Origin: Thioalkalivibrio sp. K90mix
GTDB taxonomy: Bacteria > Pseudomonadota > Gammaproteobacteria > Ectothiorhodospirales > Ectothiorhodospiraceae
Reading direction: 5' to 3'
DNA: 64,000 nucleotides
NCBI RefSeq assembly: GCF_000025545.1
Contig: NC_013889.1
Span: 2,659,501 to 2,723,500 of the forward strand
Below, piece by piece: positions 32,733 to 41,883 of this stretch. The notes below the pieces were generated by a model that was not told the DNA's origin, ran no database searches, and was given only the letters and a program-made list of their open reading frames with translations. Both the position numbers and the translations under genes were made by a program. Positions within the stretch are counted from its first letter, which is position 1. The number at the start of each line of letters is the position of its first letter.

Positions 32733-35578
32733 CAGGCGAAGCGCCGGGTCTCGCCCGGGCCCTCCACGTTCGTCACGCAGCGCCCGCACAGCTCGGGGTG
32801 GGCATCATGCTGGCCGACATCCGGCCGGCGGTGCCAGCAACGCACACACTTGGCGTGTTCGCTCTTGTGGACCACCACGCCAATCGCAGTGCCGTCCTCC
32901 AGCTCGGCGGTATGCGCCCCGTCGGGGACGGCCCCATCCACCAGCCGCGCCTCGGAGGTGATCAGCACAAAGCGCAGTTCGTCTTCCAGCCGCGCAAGGC
33001 GCCCATGGGCGGCGGAACCCGCCGGCAGGTAGACCTCGATCTCGGCATTCAGCGAGGCCCCGATGCCGTGCTCGTTGCGCGCAATCTCCAGCGCACGGGC
33101 CACATGCGTGCGCACCTCGAGGATGCCGTCCCAGTCTGCGCTGGAGAACGCGGCACCCTCCGGCAACGGGGCGAGGCCCTCGTACCAGGTGGCGAACAGC
33201 ACACTGTCCGGGCGGTCCCCCGGCAGCAGCTGCCAGATCTCCTCGGCGGTGAAGGTGAGGATCGGGGCGACCCAGCGGGTCAGGGCCTCGGCCACGTGAT
33301 ACAGCGCGGTCTGCGCGGAGCGCCGGGCGCGCGAATCCGCCTGCGTGGTGTACTGGCGGTCCTTGATCACGTCGAGGTAAAACGATCCCAGCTCCACCGA
33401 GCAGAAGTTGTGCACTCGCTGGTAGATCTGGTGGAACAGGTAGTCGTCGTAGGCCTTCGTCACCTGCTCCTGTACCTGCAGGGCCCGCGCCACAATCCAG
33501 CGATCCAGCGGCAGCAGCTCGTCCAGTTCCAGCGCATGCTCGGCCGGGTCGAAGCCGTTCAGGTTGCCCAGCAGGAAGCGCGTGGTGTTGCGGATACGGC
33601 GGTAGGCGTCGGCCGTCCGGTCGAGGATGTCCTTGGAGATCGCCATCTCCCCGGAGAAATCGGTCGCGGCGACCCACAAGCGCAGGATGTCCGCGCCCAG
33701 GGTGGAGACGACCTCCTGCGGCGCAACCACGTTGCCGCGCGACTTGGACATCTTCTCGCCCTTCTCGTCCACGGTGAAGCCGTGGGTGAGCACGGCCCGG
33801 TACGGGGCCTCGCCGCGCATCGCGACACTGGTCAGCAGGCTCGACTGGAACCAGCCGCGGTGCTGATCCGATCCTTCCAGGAACAGGTCCACCGGCAGTC
33901 CACCCAGTTCCGGACGCTTCTCCACCACGGTGCTGTGCAGCACACCGGAGTCGAACCAGACATCCAGGGTGTCGTTCAGCTTGATGTAGTCCTCGGCCTT
34001 GTCGCCCAGCAACTCCTTCGGATCGAGCTGGAACCAGGCCTCGATGCCGGCCTGCTCGATGCGCTGCGCCACCGACTCGATCAGCTCAGGTGTATGCGGG
34101 TGCAGCCGTCCGGTCTCGCGGTGGACGAAAAACGGGATCGGGACGCCCCAGTTGCGCTGGCGCGAGATGCACCAGTCCGGGCGGTTGACCACCATGCCGT
34201 GGATACGCGCCTCGCCCCAGTTCGGCATCCACCGGGTCTCGGCGATCGCCTTCAGTGCGTCCGCGCGCAGTTCGGCGCGATCCATACTGATGAACCACTG
34301 CGGGGTGGCACGAAAGATGATCGGCGTCTTGTGCCGCCAGCAGTGCGGATAGCTGTGCTCGAACTTCACCGCCACGACCAGTGCGCCGCGCTCCTTCAGC
34401 ACGTCGATCACATGGCCGTTCGCCTGGTGCACGTTCTCGCCGGCAAACAGCGGCGTGTCCGGCAGGAAGCGGCCATCCGGGCCGACCGGGTTGTGCACGG
34501 GCAGGCTGTACTTCAGGCCGACCGCGTAGTCCTCCTGGCCATGCCCGGGGGCCGTATGCACCGCGCCGGTACCGGTCTCGGTGGTCACATGGTCACCCAG
34601 GATCAGCGGCACCTCGCGATCGAGGAACGGGTGCTGCAGCGTCAGGCCTTCCAGCGCCTGGCCCCTGACCCGCGCAACCACCATGCCCTCGCCCAGCGAA
34701 TAGCGCTTCAGGCAGTCCTCGACCAGGGCCTCGGCCAGCAGCAGGCGCTCGTTGTCCAGCTGCACCAGGGCGTAGTCCAGCTCCGGGTGCAGGGCCACGG
34801 CCTGGTTGGCCGGCAGCGTCCAGGGCGTGGTGGTCCAGATGACCACGCTGATCGGGCCGCGCGAGTCCTTGGCCCCCTCGAAGCGACGCAGGAAGTCGAT
34901 GTCGTCGATCACGCGGAAGCGCACGTCGATCGCCTGCGAGATCTTGTCCTCGTACTCCACCTCGGCCTCGGCCAGGGCCGAACCGCAGTCCACGCACCAG
35001 TGCACCGGCTTCTCGCCCATCTGCACGTGGCCACGCTTGAAGATGCGACCCAGCGCGCGGACGGTGTCCGCCTCGACCTGGTAGTTCATCGTCAGGTAGG
35101 GATGGTCCCAGTCGCCCAGCACCCCGAGGCGCTGGAAATCCGCGCTCTGGCCGTCGACCTGCTCCTGCGCGTACTCGCGGCAGGCCTTGCGGAAGGTCGC
35201 GGCATCCACGTCGCGGCCGGCCTTGCCCAGGTTCTGCTCGACCTTCAGCTCGATCGGCAGGCCGTGGCAATCCCAGCCCGGCACGTAGGGGGCGTCGAAG
35301 CCCGACAGGGTGCGGCTTTTGACGATGATGTCCTTGAGAACCTTGTTGACCGCGTGACCGACATGGATCGAACCGTTCGCGTAGGGCGGACCATCAGCCA
35401 GCACGAAGCGGGGACGCCCGGCGCAATGCTCGCGCAGGCGGTGGTAGCGATCCTCCGCCTTCCACGCCTCCAGCCACTCCGGCTCGCGCTGGGCGAGGCC
35501 GGCGCGCATCGGAAAGGCCGTCTCCGGCAGGTTCAGGGTGTCCTTGTAGGGGTTCGGCGGTGCCGGTTTGCGTGCCAT
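32732..35578 (-). CDS. ileS: Isoleucyl-tRNA synthetase
   Basis: A 948-residue class I synthetase. The HIGH-type motif is HVGH (residues 72-75) and the KMSKS motif is intact near residue 607; between them lies the CP1 editing domain, and at the C-terminus the zinc finger CVRCW...CGRC. It charges tRNA-Ile. It lies in the standard order ribF-ileS-lspA-fkpB-ispH; the ribF stop is 74 bases upstream. Confidence 0.98.
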   Translation of the reverse strand: MARKPAPPNPYKDTLNLPETAFPMRAGLAQREPEWLEAWKAEDRYHRLREHCAGRPRFVLADGPPYANGSIHVGHAVNKVLKDIIVKSRTLSGFDAPYVPGWDCHGLPIELKVEQNLGKAGRDVDAATFRKACREYAQEQVDGQSADFQRLGVLGDWDHPYLTMNYQVEADTVRALGRIFKRGHVQMGEKPVHWCVDCGSALAEAEVEYEDKISQAIDVRFRVIDDIDFLRRFEGAKDSRGPISVVIWTTTPWTLPANQAVALHPELDYALVQLDNERLLLAEALVEDCLKRYSLGEGMVVARVRGQALEGLTLQHPFLDREVPLILGDHVTTETGTGAVHTAPGHGQEDYAVGLKYSLPVHNPVGPDGRFLPDTPLFAGENVHQANGHVIDVLKERGALVVAVKFEHSYPHCWRHKTPIIFRATPQWFISMDRAELRADALKAIAETRWMPNWGEARIHGMVVNRPDWCISRQRNWGVPIPFFVHRETGRLHPHTPELIESVAQRIEQAGIEAWFQLDPKELLGDKAEDYIKLNDTLDVWFDSGVLHSTVVEKRPELGGLPVDLFLEGSDQHRGWFQSSLLTSVAMRGEAPYRAVLTHGFTVDEKGEKMSKSRGNVVAPQEVVSTLGADILRLWVAATDFSGEMAISKDILDRTADAYRRIRNTTRFLLGNLNGFDPAEHALELDELLPLDRWIVARALQVQEQVTKAYDDYLFHQIYQRVHNFCSVELGSFYLDVIKDRQYTTQADSRARRSAQTALYHVAEALTRWVAPILTFTAEEIWQLLPGDRPDSVLFATWYEGLAPLPEGAAFSSADWDGILEVRTHVARALEIARNEHGIGASLNAEIEVYLPAGSAAHGRLARLEDELRFVLITSEARLVDGAVPDGAHTAELEDGTAIGVVVHKSEHAKCVRCWHRRPDVGQHDAHPELCGRCVTNVEGPGETRRFA

Positions 35579-35652
35579 GTCTTTTCCGGATCGGCCCTCG
35601 GGGCCGTGTTTCAGCTGAATTCTTTAAAAGCAACACGGATGAGCGCACACAC

Positions 35653-36615
35653 TCACCCGGGTTGCCTGATCTGTTCGCGGGCGGTTTCGACATCGCGGGC
35701 GATCTGCGCGCACAGGGCGTCCAGCCCCTCGAAGCGCTGCTCGCCGCGCACCCGCGCGATCGGCTCGAAGCACACGGCCTCGCCGTAGAGATCGGGGCTG
35801 CCTTCGAGCACATGCGCCTCCAAGCGCTGTTCGGTACCCGCCACCGTCGGCCGCCAGCCGATATTGGCAACCGCCGGCAGGGCGTCACCCGAGGCACGGC
35901 GCAGCCAGCCAGAGTAGACCCCGCGCAACGCCAGTGGCCAGGGTCCCATACGCAGATTCGCGGTGGGGAAGCCGATGGTGCGGCCGCGCTTGTCGCCGTG
36001 CGCGACCCGCCCGTGCAGCCGGTAGGGCCGCCCCAGCAGTTCGGCCATGCGCGTGAAATCGCCGGCCAGCGCCGCCGCGCGTACCCGCGTGCTGCTGATC
36101 CGGCCCTCGGCATCCGCGACCGTCGGGGTGCCCTCGACACTGAAGCCGAGGCGCTCGCCCTCGCGGCGCATCAGGGCCTGGTCCCCCTCGCGGCCACGGC
36201 CGAAGCGAAAGTCGTCCCCGACCAGCACATGCTGCGCACCGAGGCGCTGGTGCAGCACCTCCTCGATGAAGGCGGTCGCCGACAGCCCGGCCAACTGCGC
36301 GTCGAAACGCAGGATCCAGACGGCCTCCAGGCCGGTATCACCGAGCGTGATCAGGCGGTCGCGCAGGCGCTGCAGGCGGCCGGGCGGGTCCGGGGCCTCG
36401 GGCCGGCTGCCGAAGTACTCGCGCGGCAGCGGCTCGAAGGTCATCAGGACTGACGGCGCCTGGCGATCCTGCGCCGCCTCGAGCAGGCGCCCCAGAACAG
36501 CCTGATGGCCACGATGCAGACCATCAAAGTTGCCAATGGTCACCACCGCGCCATGCACGGCCGCTGCCGTGGAAGCCCTGCTGTCGGACGGCCCCAGGCC
36601 GCGAATCAGCCGCAT
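35653..36615 (-). CDS. ribF: Bifunctional riboflavin kinase/FAD synthetase
   Basis: A 320-residue protein with the N-terminal FMN adenylyltransferase domain (TIGNFDGLHRGHQAVLGRLL, HxGH-like; ISSTRVRAAALAGD) and the C-terminal riboflavin kinase domain (GRVAHGDKRGRTIGFPTANL, the PTAN motif; GVYSGWLR). It makes FMN and FAD from riboflavin. The ATG at 36615 gives the family's usual MRLIRGL start; a start six codons upstream is less likely. It lies between murJ and ileS. Confidence 0.96.
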   Translation of the reverse strand: MRLIRGLGPSDSRASTAAAVHGAVVTIGNFDGLHRGHQAVLGRLLEAAQDRQAPSVLMTFEPLPREYFGSRPEAPDPPGRLQRLRDRLITLGDTGLEAVWILRFDAQLAGLSATAFIEEVLHQRLGAQHVLVGDDFRFGRGREGDQALMRREGERLGFSVEGTPTVADAEGRISSTRVRAAALAGDFTRMAELLGRPYRLHGRVAHGDKRGRTIGFPTANLRMGPWPLALRGVYSGWLRRASGDALPAVANIGWRPTVAGTEQRLEAHVLEGSPDLYGEAVCFEPIARVRGEQRFEGLDALCAQIARDVETAREQIRQPG

Positions 36616-36684
36616 CGCCCCGATCCCGCGCAAAACGGCAAGTATAACCCGTCAGGGAAACAATGATTAAGCAGGGCCCCGGCA

Positions 36685-38253
36685 TCATTCGCTGGCCTCA
36701 CGCAAGAGGAAGTGCCTTGGGCGCAGCCCCGCGGCCAGGAGCGTCAGGATCAGCGCGCCGGTCCCGGCCGCGATCAGGCCTGTCAGCGCGAACAGGCGCG
36801 TGCTCACGGTCCAGTCTGTCCACTGCCCGAACGGCGGCGACAGCACGGCCAGCACCAGGACCATCACCCCGAGCGCAATCGGCAACCCGACGCGCAGGTG
36901 CTTTAGCGCGGGGCCAGGCTGATAGATCCCATCGCGGATCAGACCGCGATAGAGCAGGCCCGCGTTGATGTAGGCGGAGGCCGAGGTGGCCAGCGCCAGA
37001 CCCGCATGCGCCCCCGGGGTGCCGGACAGGTACCAGGGCAGCACGAACGCGGCGTTCAGCACGATATTGGCGAGCATCGCGATGATCGCGATCTTCACCG
37101 GGGTCCTGGTGTCCTGGCGGGCGAAGAACCCCGGGGCGAGCACCTTGATCAGGATGAACCCCGGCAGGCCCAGCGCATAGGCGGCCAACGCCATCGCGGA
37201 CATGTACGTATCCCACTGGGTAAAGGCCTGGTACTGGATCAATGTAGCGAGGATGGGGACCGCGAGCACGACCAGGCCGACCATCGACGGCAGCGCCACC
37301 AGCATCGCCAGACGCAGCGCCCAGTCGAGCGTGCGCCCAAACGCGGCCGGGTCCGCCTGGTTGTACTGCCGCGCCAGGCGCGGAAGGATCACGGTGCCGA
37401 TCGCGATGCCGAACAGCGCCAGCGGCAACTCCACGAAACGGTCGCCGAAGTACAGCCAGGAGATCGACCCGGCCACCAGGAACGAGGCGACCAGAGTGTC
37501 CACCAGCAGATTGATCTGCACGACCGAGGTCCCGAGGATGGCCGGCAGCATCAGCTTGACGATGCGCCGCACCCCCTCGTGTGCACGACGGAAACGAGGC
37601 CGCGGCAGCAGCCCCGCGCGCATCAGGAACGGGATCTGGAAGGCGAGCTGCAAGGCACCAGCGGCGAACACGCCCCAGGCCAGCGCGACAATCGGCTCCG
37701 CGAACATCGGCGCCAGCCACAGTGCCGCGACGATCAGTGCGAGGTTCAGGAAAACGGGGGTAAAGGCGGGAACCGCGAAGCGCCCGATGCTGTTCAGGAT
37801 CCCCGCGGCCATCGCGGTCAGCGAGATGAACAGCAGGTACGGGAATGTGATGCGCAGCATCTGCCCCGCGAGATCCTGGCGTCCCTCTTCCTGCGTAGCG
37901 AGCCCCGGGGCGAACACCCAGATCAGCAGCGGTGCGGCCAGGATGCCGATCAGCGTGACCACCGAGACCACGGCCATCAGCGTACCCGCCGTGTGGTCCA
38001 GCAGGTCGCGCAGGGACTCGCGCCCGCGTTTCTCGCGAAACTCCGCGAACACCGGCACGAAGGCCTGGTTGAACGCGCCCTCCGCGAACAGCCGGCGCAG
38101 AAAATTGGGGATGCGGAAGGCGACGAAGAAGGCGTCGGTGGCGGCCCCGGCGCCGAAGGTAACCGCCAGCACCATGTCGCGCAGATAGCCCATGATCCGC
38201 GAGATCATGGTCATGCCACTGACAACGGCGGTGGAGCGGAACAGGCGGTTCAT
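36685..38253 (-). CDS. murJ: Lipid II flippase
   Basis: A 522-residue MATE-like (MVF family) protein with about 14 transmembrane helices. The N-terminal RSTAVVSGMTMISRIMGYLRD and FRIPNFLRRLFAEGAFNQAFVP are family hallmarks. It moves lipid II across the inner membrane for peptidoglycan synthesis. The ATG at 38253 gives the conserved start (MNRLFRSTAVVS); upstream the frame is open but not conserved-looking. It leads the ribF/ileS/lspA block. Confidence 0.96.
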   Translation of the reverse strand: MNRLFRSTAVVSGMTMISRIMGYLRDMVLAVTFGAGAATDAFFVAFRIPNFLRRLFAEGAFNQAFVPVFAEFREKRGRESLRDLLDHTAGTLMAVVSVVTLIGILAAPLLIWVFAPGLATQEEGRQDLAGQMLRITFPYLLFISLTAMAAGILNSIGRFAVPAFTPVFLNLALIVAALWLAPMFAEPIVALAWGVFAAGALQLAFQIPFLMRAGLLPRPRFRRAHEGVRRIVKLMLPAILGTSVVQINLLVDTLVASFLVAGSISWLYFGDRFVELPLALFGIAIGTVILPRLARQYNQADPAAFGRTLDWALRLAMLVALPSMVGLVVLAVPILATLIQYQAFTQWDTYMSAMALAAYALGLPGFILIKVLAPGFFARQDTRTPVKIAIIAMLANIVLNAAFVLPWYLSGTPGAHAGLALATSASAYINAGLLYRGLIRDGIYQPGPALKHLRVGLPIALGVMVLVLAVLSPPFGQWTDWTVSTRLFALTGLIAAGTGALILTLLAAGLRPRHFLLREASE

Positions 38254-38393
38254 CGCGGGCGGCGCGGGTCCATGCACAAAGGCCCGCAGTGTACTGCAAT
38301 CGAATACGCCCGGCCGTGCGCAGCGTTCAAAAGGGGCGCGCCGGCCCTGTTTGTCCGTTATTCGGCAAGCCGCAATAACGGAACCGCAGACAC

Positions 38394-38420
38394 AAAAAAG
38401 GCCGCCCGAAGGCGGCCTTT
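38394..38420 (-). terminator. Rho-independent terminator of the cold-shock gene
   Basis: On the minus strand GGCCGCC-TTCG-GGCGGCC is followed by TTTTTT: a seven-base GC stem with a stable UUCG-type loop. It lies 43 bases past the cold-shock stop codon. The plus strand also ends in a short T run, so it may work in both directions. A second hairpin (GACCCT/AGGGTC, near 38427-38442) lies between it and the gene. Confidence 0.85.
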
Positions 38421-38462
38421 CTCGGACGACCCTCAAGGGTCGCCAGCCTTGGGAAGTGCGCC

Positions 38463-38666
38463 TTAGAGGGCGGTCACTTCACCGGCGGCCAGGCCCTTGG
38501 CGGTTTCCTGGATTTCGAAGGAGACCTTCTGGCCTTCGGCCAGGGTCTTGAAACCCGAACCGCTGATCGCGGAGAAGTGCACAAACACGTCCTTGCCGCC
38601 ATCATCGGGGGTGATGAAACCAAAACCCTTGCTCTCGTTGAACCACTTAACAACACCAGTATTCAC
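38463..38666 (-). CDS. Cold-shock domain protein (CspA family)
   Basis: A 67-residue single-domain nucleic-acid-binding protein with both RNP motifs: [11 protein letters not shown] (RNP1) and DVFVHFSAI (RNP2), after the usual [10 protein letters not shown] start. The GTG at 38666 gives the normal N-terminus (M-N-T-G-V-V) with AGAGG upstream. It acts as an RNA chaperone in the cytoplasm. A good sigma-70-like promoter lies about 130 bases upstream, leaving the long leader typical of cspA-type genes, and a strong terminator follows: a single-gene unit. Confidence 0.93.
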   Translation of the reverse strand: MNTGVVKWFNESKGFGFITPDDGGKDVFVHFSAISGSGFKTLAEGQKVSFEIQETAKGLAAGEVTAL

Positions 38667-38793
38667 AACTTGTAACCTCTTCAATGTAACTAACAAATGT
38701 GGTCGCGGGATGCTGCCAACAAATCAACGGGAGCACTGGTTCAGAAACTAGAAACTTCCTAGTGTTGCCGTTCATCCGCAGACCACGATCCCG

Positions 38794-38823
38794 ACTATAC
38801 GCCTGCATTCCGGCAAAAGCCAA
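38794..38823 (-). promoter_or_regulatory. Sigma-70-like promoter of the cold-shock gene
   Basis: Read on the minus strand: TTGGCT (-35), an 18-base spacer, TATAGT (-10; five of six to consensus). Transcription would start near 38787, giving a leader of about 120 bases, as expected of temperature-responsive csp mRNAs. No exact copy of the E. coli cold-box was seen. Confidence 0.5.
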
Positions 38824-38894
38824 CCGGCCCGCAAGAAAGTTTCGTGACATTCAGAGGCTTCGGCCGCTCGAGACCTGGATCGGCCCCACCCGGA

Positions 38895-39617
38895 TCAGTC
38901 CAGCTGGCGGATGTCGACGAAGCTGCCCCGCGTGGTCTGGCGCAGCCGGGGCAGTACCGCGAGCACGGCCTCGGCCGCCTTCTCCGGCGTCGGCATGGTC
39001 TCGGTGCCACGCGCGGCCTTCAGCCGCTGCAGCACCGGGAAGGCCTCGCGGTCGGCCTCCTCACACAGGTAGTCCTGCATGGAGGTATCGATCAGGCCGG
39101 GCGCCAGGGCATTGATCGCGGTATCCTCGGGAAACTCGTGGGCATAGAGCTGCATCATCATGTTCAGCGCCGCCTTGGAGAGCGAGTAGCCGCTCCAGCC
39201 AGCATGACCGGACACCGAGGCCCCGGACGAGATCGCGACGACTTGTCCCACACGGATATGGCGACGCAGCAAGGCATCCAGGATGACCTTGTTGGCAAAA
39301 GTGTTGACATCCATCAGCAGGCGCAGCTCGTCCATCGACGCGTCCTGCATACGCTGCATGTGACCGAGCAGGCCGGCGTTCAGGATCACGAGATCCAGCG
39401 CATCGACACCGTCGAGCAGACGCTCCATCGCGGTGCCGGTGGCCTCGAAGTCGGCCAGGTCCACGCGCTCGTCCCCGGCCACGCCGGGCTCCGGGCAGCC
39501 CCGGCGGCTCATCCCGTAGACACGCGCACCCTGCCCCTGCAGCACCCGCGTCAGGCCAAGACCAAAACCACTGGAATTGCCCGTCACCAGTGCTGCGCCA
39601 ATGACGCCATTGCTCAT
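38895..39617 (-). CDS. Short-chain dehydrogenase/reductase
   Basis: A 240-residue classical SDR. The cofactor loop TGNSSGFGLG, the LNAG motif (LVILNAGLLG), the catalytic Ser in AISSGAS and the YSLSK pair (Tyr/Lys) are all in place. It reduces or oxidises an unknown carbonyl/alcohol with NAD(P)(H). The ATG at 39617 is preceded by GGAGAG. It stands alone between the cold-shock gene and tmcA; no pathway can be read from its neighbours. Confidence 0.85.
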   Translation of the reverse strand: MSNGVIGAALVTGNSSGFGLGLTRVLQGQGARVYGMSRRGCPEPGVAGDERVDLADFEATGTAMERLLDGVDALDLVILNAGLLGHMQRMQDASMDELRLLMDVNTFANKVILDALLRRHIRVGQVVAISSGASVSGHAGWSGYSLSKAALNMMMQLYAHEFPEDTAINALAPGLIDTSMQDYLCEEADREAFPVLQRLKAARGTETMPTPEKAAEAVLAVLPRLRQTTRGSFVDIRQLD

Positions 39618-39719
39618 GCAAGCTCTCCTGCCGGGATGGACCAACGTGCAGGCTAACCGGAACCCCTTTCGTTCGCCATACTGACTCCCCTGCGAGCATC
39701 GTGCCCAGACGGAACGGGC

Positions 39720-39835
39720 GCCCGCACAGCGTTGCGGCTCCTTTGTGCAGAATGACTGCACGGCAGTCGCCATGCCCGGTTGGCACGCAAAAGCGACGAA
39801 GTCGCGAGCGTGTCCATTAATCCGTGTTTCCTTAA
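39720..39835. mobile_element. Truncated copy 3 of the inverted-repeat element, one end with TTAA flank
   Basis: Reading the minus strand from 39831, it starts GGAAACACGGATTAATGG, continues through TCGCTTTTGCGTGC and the GTGCAG-TCATT-CTGCAC-type hairpin (near 39750-39766), and matches the other copies up to about 39720, where homology ends. The outer end is followed by TTAA (39832-39835), a YTAR site; the other end is missing, so no duplication can be shown. It lies in the divergent gap between the SDR and tmcA. Left edge approximate. Confidence 0.7.
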
Positions 39836-39906
39836 AGGTGCTCTACCCTCAACAGCCGTGCGCAGATTCATCTCTGGCGCCATGCCGATATGCGACAAGG
39901 ATCCCA

Positions 39907-41862
39907 ATGAGACAGGCAGAGGACAGACCCACCCTTGGCTGGCGGCGGCTTCTGGCCCACCCGATGTCGCAGGCGGCGCGCGAGCGTGCCGCCACCTGGC
40001 TCGGGCGGATGCCCAGCGGGAAAAGCTCGCTCTGGGTCGGCCGCGAGGCACCAGCGGACGTGGCGCGGGTAAACCCCGCGCAGGCTGGTCACTGGCTGGG
40101 ACGCGAGGCCGACGCGATCGTGTTCGAGGCCTCCTGGCCCCTCCCGGCAGACGCCCTCGCCATCGCCGGGGGACTGCTGCGCGGGGGCGGCGTGCTCCTG
40201 CTGCTGGTCGATCCACCTGGCGACGGGGCGTTTGGCCGGCGTTGGGCGAACGCCCTGCGGCACGCGCCCGTTCACTGGGTGAATGACGATGTCGAGCAAT
40301 GGCCAATCCCCGACGCGGGCGTACAGCCTCCCTGGGCCTGGACGGAAGATCAGCGGCGCGGGCTCGTGACCCTGGATGAACTTGGCCCCGGGGAATGTGG
40401 CGCACTGGTTGCTGATCGTGGACGTGGCAAGTCGACCTTGCTGGGGGAGTGGATCGCCTGCCAGCGCAGCGCCGGCACACCGGTCGTCGTCACGGCACCC
40501 GGCGCCGGCGCCGTTCGGGCGCTCTTCCGTCAGCTGGAACGCCACCCGGGGCCGTCGGTACCTTTCTGCTCCCCCGACCAGATCGAAGCCCTCGCCACCG
40601 CACCCGACACCCTGGTGATCGACGAGGCGGCGGCGCTGCCGGTCGACCGCCTGGTGCGGCTGGCGGGACGTGCCCGGCGACTGGTGCTGTCGACGACTAC
40701 CGGCGGCTTCGAGGGCAGCGGACAGGGCTTTCGCCTGCGCGCGCTTCCCGCCCTGCAGCGCATGGGCTTCCGAATTCGGCAGATTGGGCTTGAGCAGCCC
40801 GTGCGCTGGGAGAGTGGCGACCCGCTGGAGGCCTGGCTGGATGACCTGTTCCTGATGCGGGCCAGGAGTCGCGCACCCGCCCGTCAGGCCGTGATATTTC
40901 ACTGGCTGTGTGGCAAGGGCCTCGTCTGTGACACGCGTCGGCTCGAGGACGTGGCCGGCCTGCTCGCCGACGCCCACTATCGCACACGCCCGTCGGATCT
41001 GGCCCGCTGGCTGGACGATCCTGACGCGTACCTGATGCTGCTCCTCGGTGCGCAGGACCGGGCGCTGTTCGGGGTTGCCCTGGTCCAGAAAGAGAGTGGC
41101 CTGGCGCCCGAACTCGCGGAAGCGGTCTGGGCCGGGGAGCGGCGCCCCCAGGGACACTTCCTGCCCTGCACACTGGCTGCTCGCGGGGAGTTCGCTCTGG
41201 CCACCCGGGCCTGGTGGCGAATCCAAAGGCTCGCCGTACACCCCGCCTGGCAAGGGAGAGGGCTTGGGGGCCGCCTGCTGCGCGCAGTCGAGGAATGCGC
41301 GGCACACCACGACATCGCACTGCTTGGCACGAGCTTCGGACTGCAACCGGCACTGGTACGGTTCTGGGGACAGGCAGGCTGGCAGCCGGTGCGGGTCGGG
41401 GAACGACCAGATCCCGCCAGCGGCGAGGTGTCGATCGTGCTGACCCGGGCGTTGACACAAGACACCGCTGCCCTCGTCGATGCGGCCGCAGCGTCTTTCG
41501 CGCGCGACTGGCGCGAGGGCGGCGCCGCGCTACTGCGCGATCAGACGGGCCGGCGACGCCGGGTCCTTGAAGCCATCCAGCCGTCCGCCGTCACGGCACC
41601 CGACCGGGATCACGCCCGGGACATCGAAGAGATTCGAGCCTTTGCACGGCGGCAACGACCGCTCCAATGGATACGGGCCGCCCTGCGACGCTCCCTTGTT
41701 GCACACCCGCCGCAAGGACCGGAAGGAAGGCTGCTGCAATCCGCCATCGAGTCCCTGGATGACGAGGCGCTGGCCCGTGAACTGGGGTTTTCCGGACGGC
41801 GGGAGGCCGTTCGACGCCTGCGCCAGGCCGCGCAGACCTGGCTGGCGCACCCCGAGGCGTGA
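39907..41862 (+). CDS. tmcA: tRNA(Met) cytidine acetyltransferase
   Basis: A 651-residue protein with the TmcA order: an N-terminal domain, an RNA-helicase-like ATPase module with Walker A ADRGRGKSTLLGEW (residues about 169-182) and the Walker B-like VIDEAAALPV, then a GNAT acetyltransferase domain (RIQRLAVHPAWQGRGLGGRLL). It makes N4-acetylcytidine at the wobble position of elongator tRNA-Met using acetyl-CoA and ATP. Length is close to the E. coli protein (671). The ATG at 39907 has AAGGA ahead of it; the frame runs further up into the truncated repeat element, where it is not conserved-looking. Confidence 0.93.
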   Translation: MRQAEDRPTLGWRRLLAHPMSQAARERAATWLGRMPSGKSSLWVGREAPADVARVNPAQAGHWLGREADAIVFEASWPLPADALAIAGGLLRGGGVLLLLVDPPGDGAFGRRWANALRHAPVHWVNDDVEQWPIPDAGVQPPWAWTEDQRRGLVTLDELGPGECGALVADRGRGKSTLLGEWIACQRSAGTPVVVTAPGAGAVRALFRQLERHPGPSVPFCSPDQIEALATAPDTLVIDEAAALPVDRLVRLAGRARRLVLSTTTGGFEGSGQGFRLRALPALQRMGFRIRQIGLEQPVRWESGDPLEAWLDDLFLMRARSRAPARQAVIFHWLCGKGLVCDTRRLEDVAGLLADAHYRTRPSDLARWLDDPDAYLMLLLGAQDRALFGVALVQKESGLAPELAEAVWAGERRPQGHFLPCTLAARGEFALATRAWWRIQRLAVHPAWQGRGLGGRLLRAVEECAAHHDIALLGTSFGLQPALVRFWGQAGWQPVRVGERPDPASGEVSIVLTRALTQDTAALVDAAAASFARDWREGGAALLRDQTGRRRRVLEAIQPSAVTAPDRDHARDIEEIRAFARRQRPLQWIRAALRRSLVAHPPQGPEGRLLQSAIESLDDEALARELGFSGRREAVRRLRQAAQTWLAHPEA

Positions 41863-41883
41863 CCCCAGGGCGCGCGAGCGACA

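Noticed and set aside
32798-35788. 996-codon open frame on the plus strand
   Set aside because: It runs antisense through ileS, whose catalytic motifs are unmistakable. Long antisense frames are expected in GC-rich genes; the translation has no recognisable domain.
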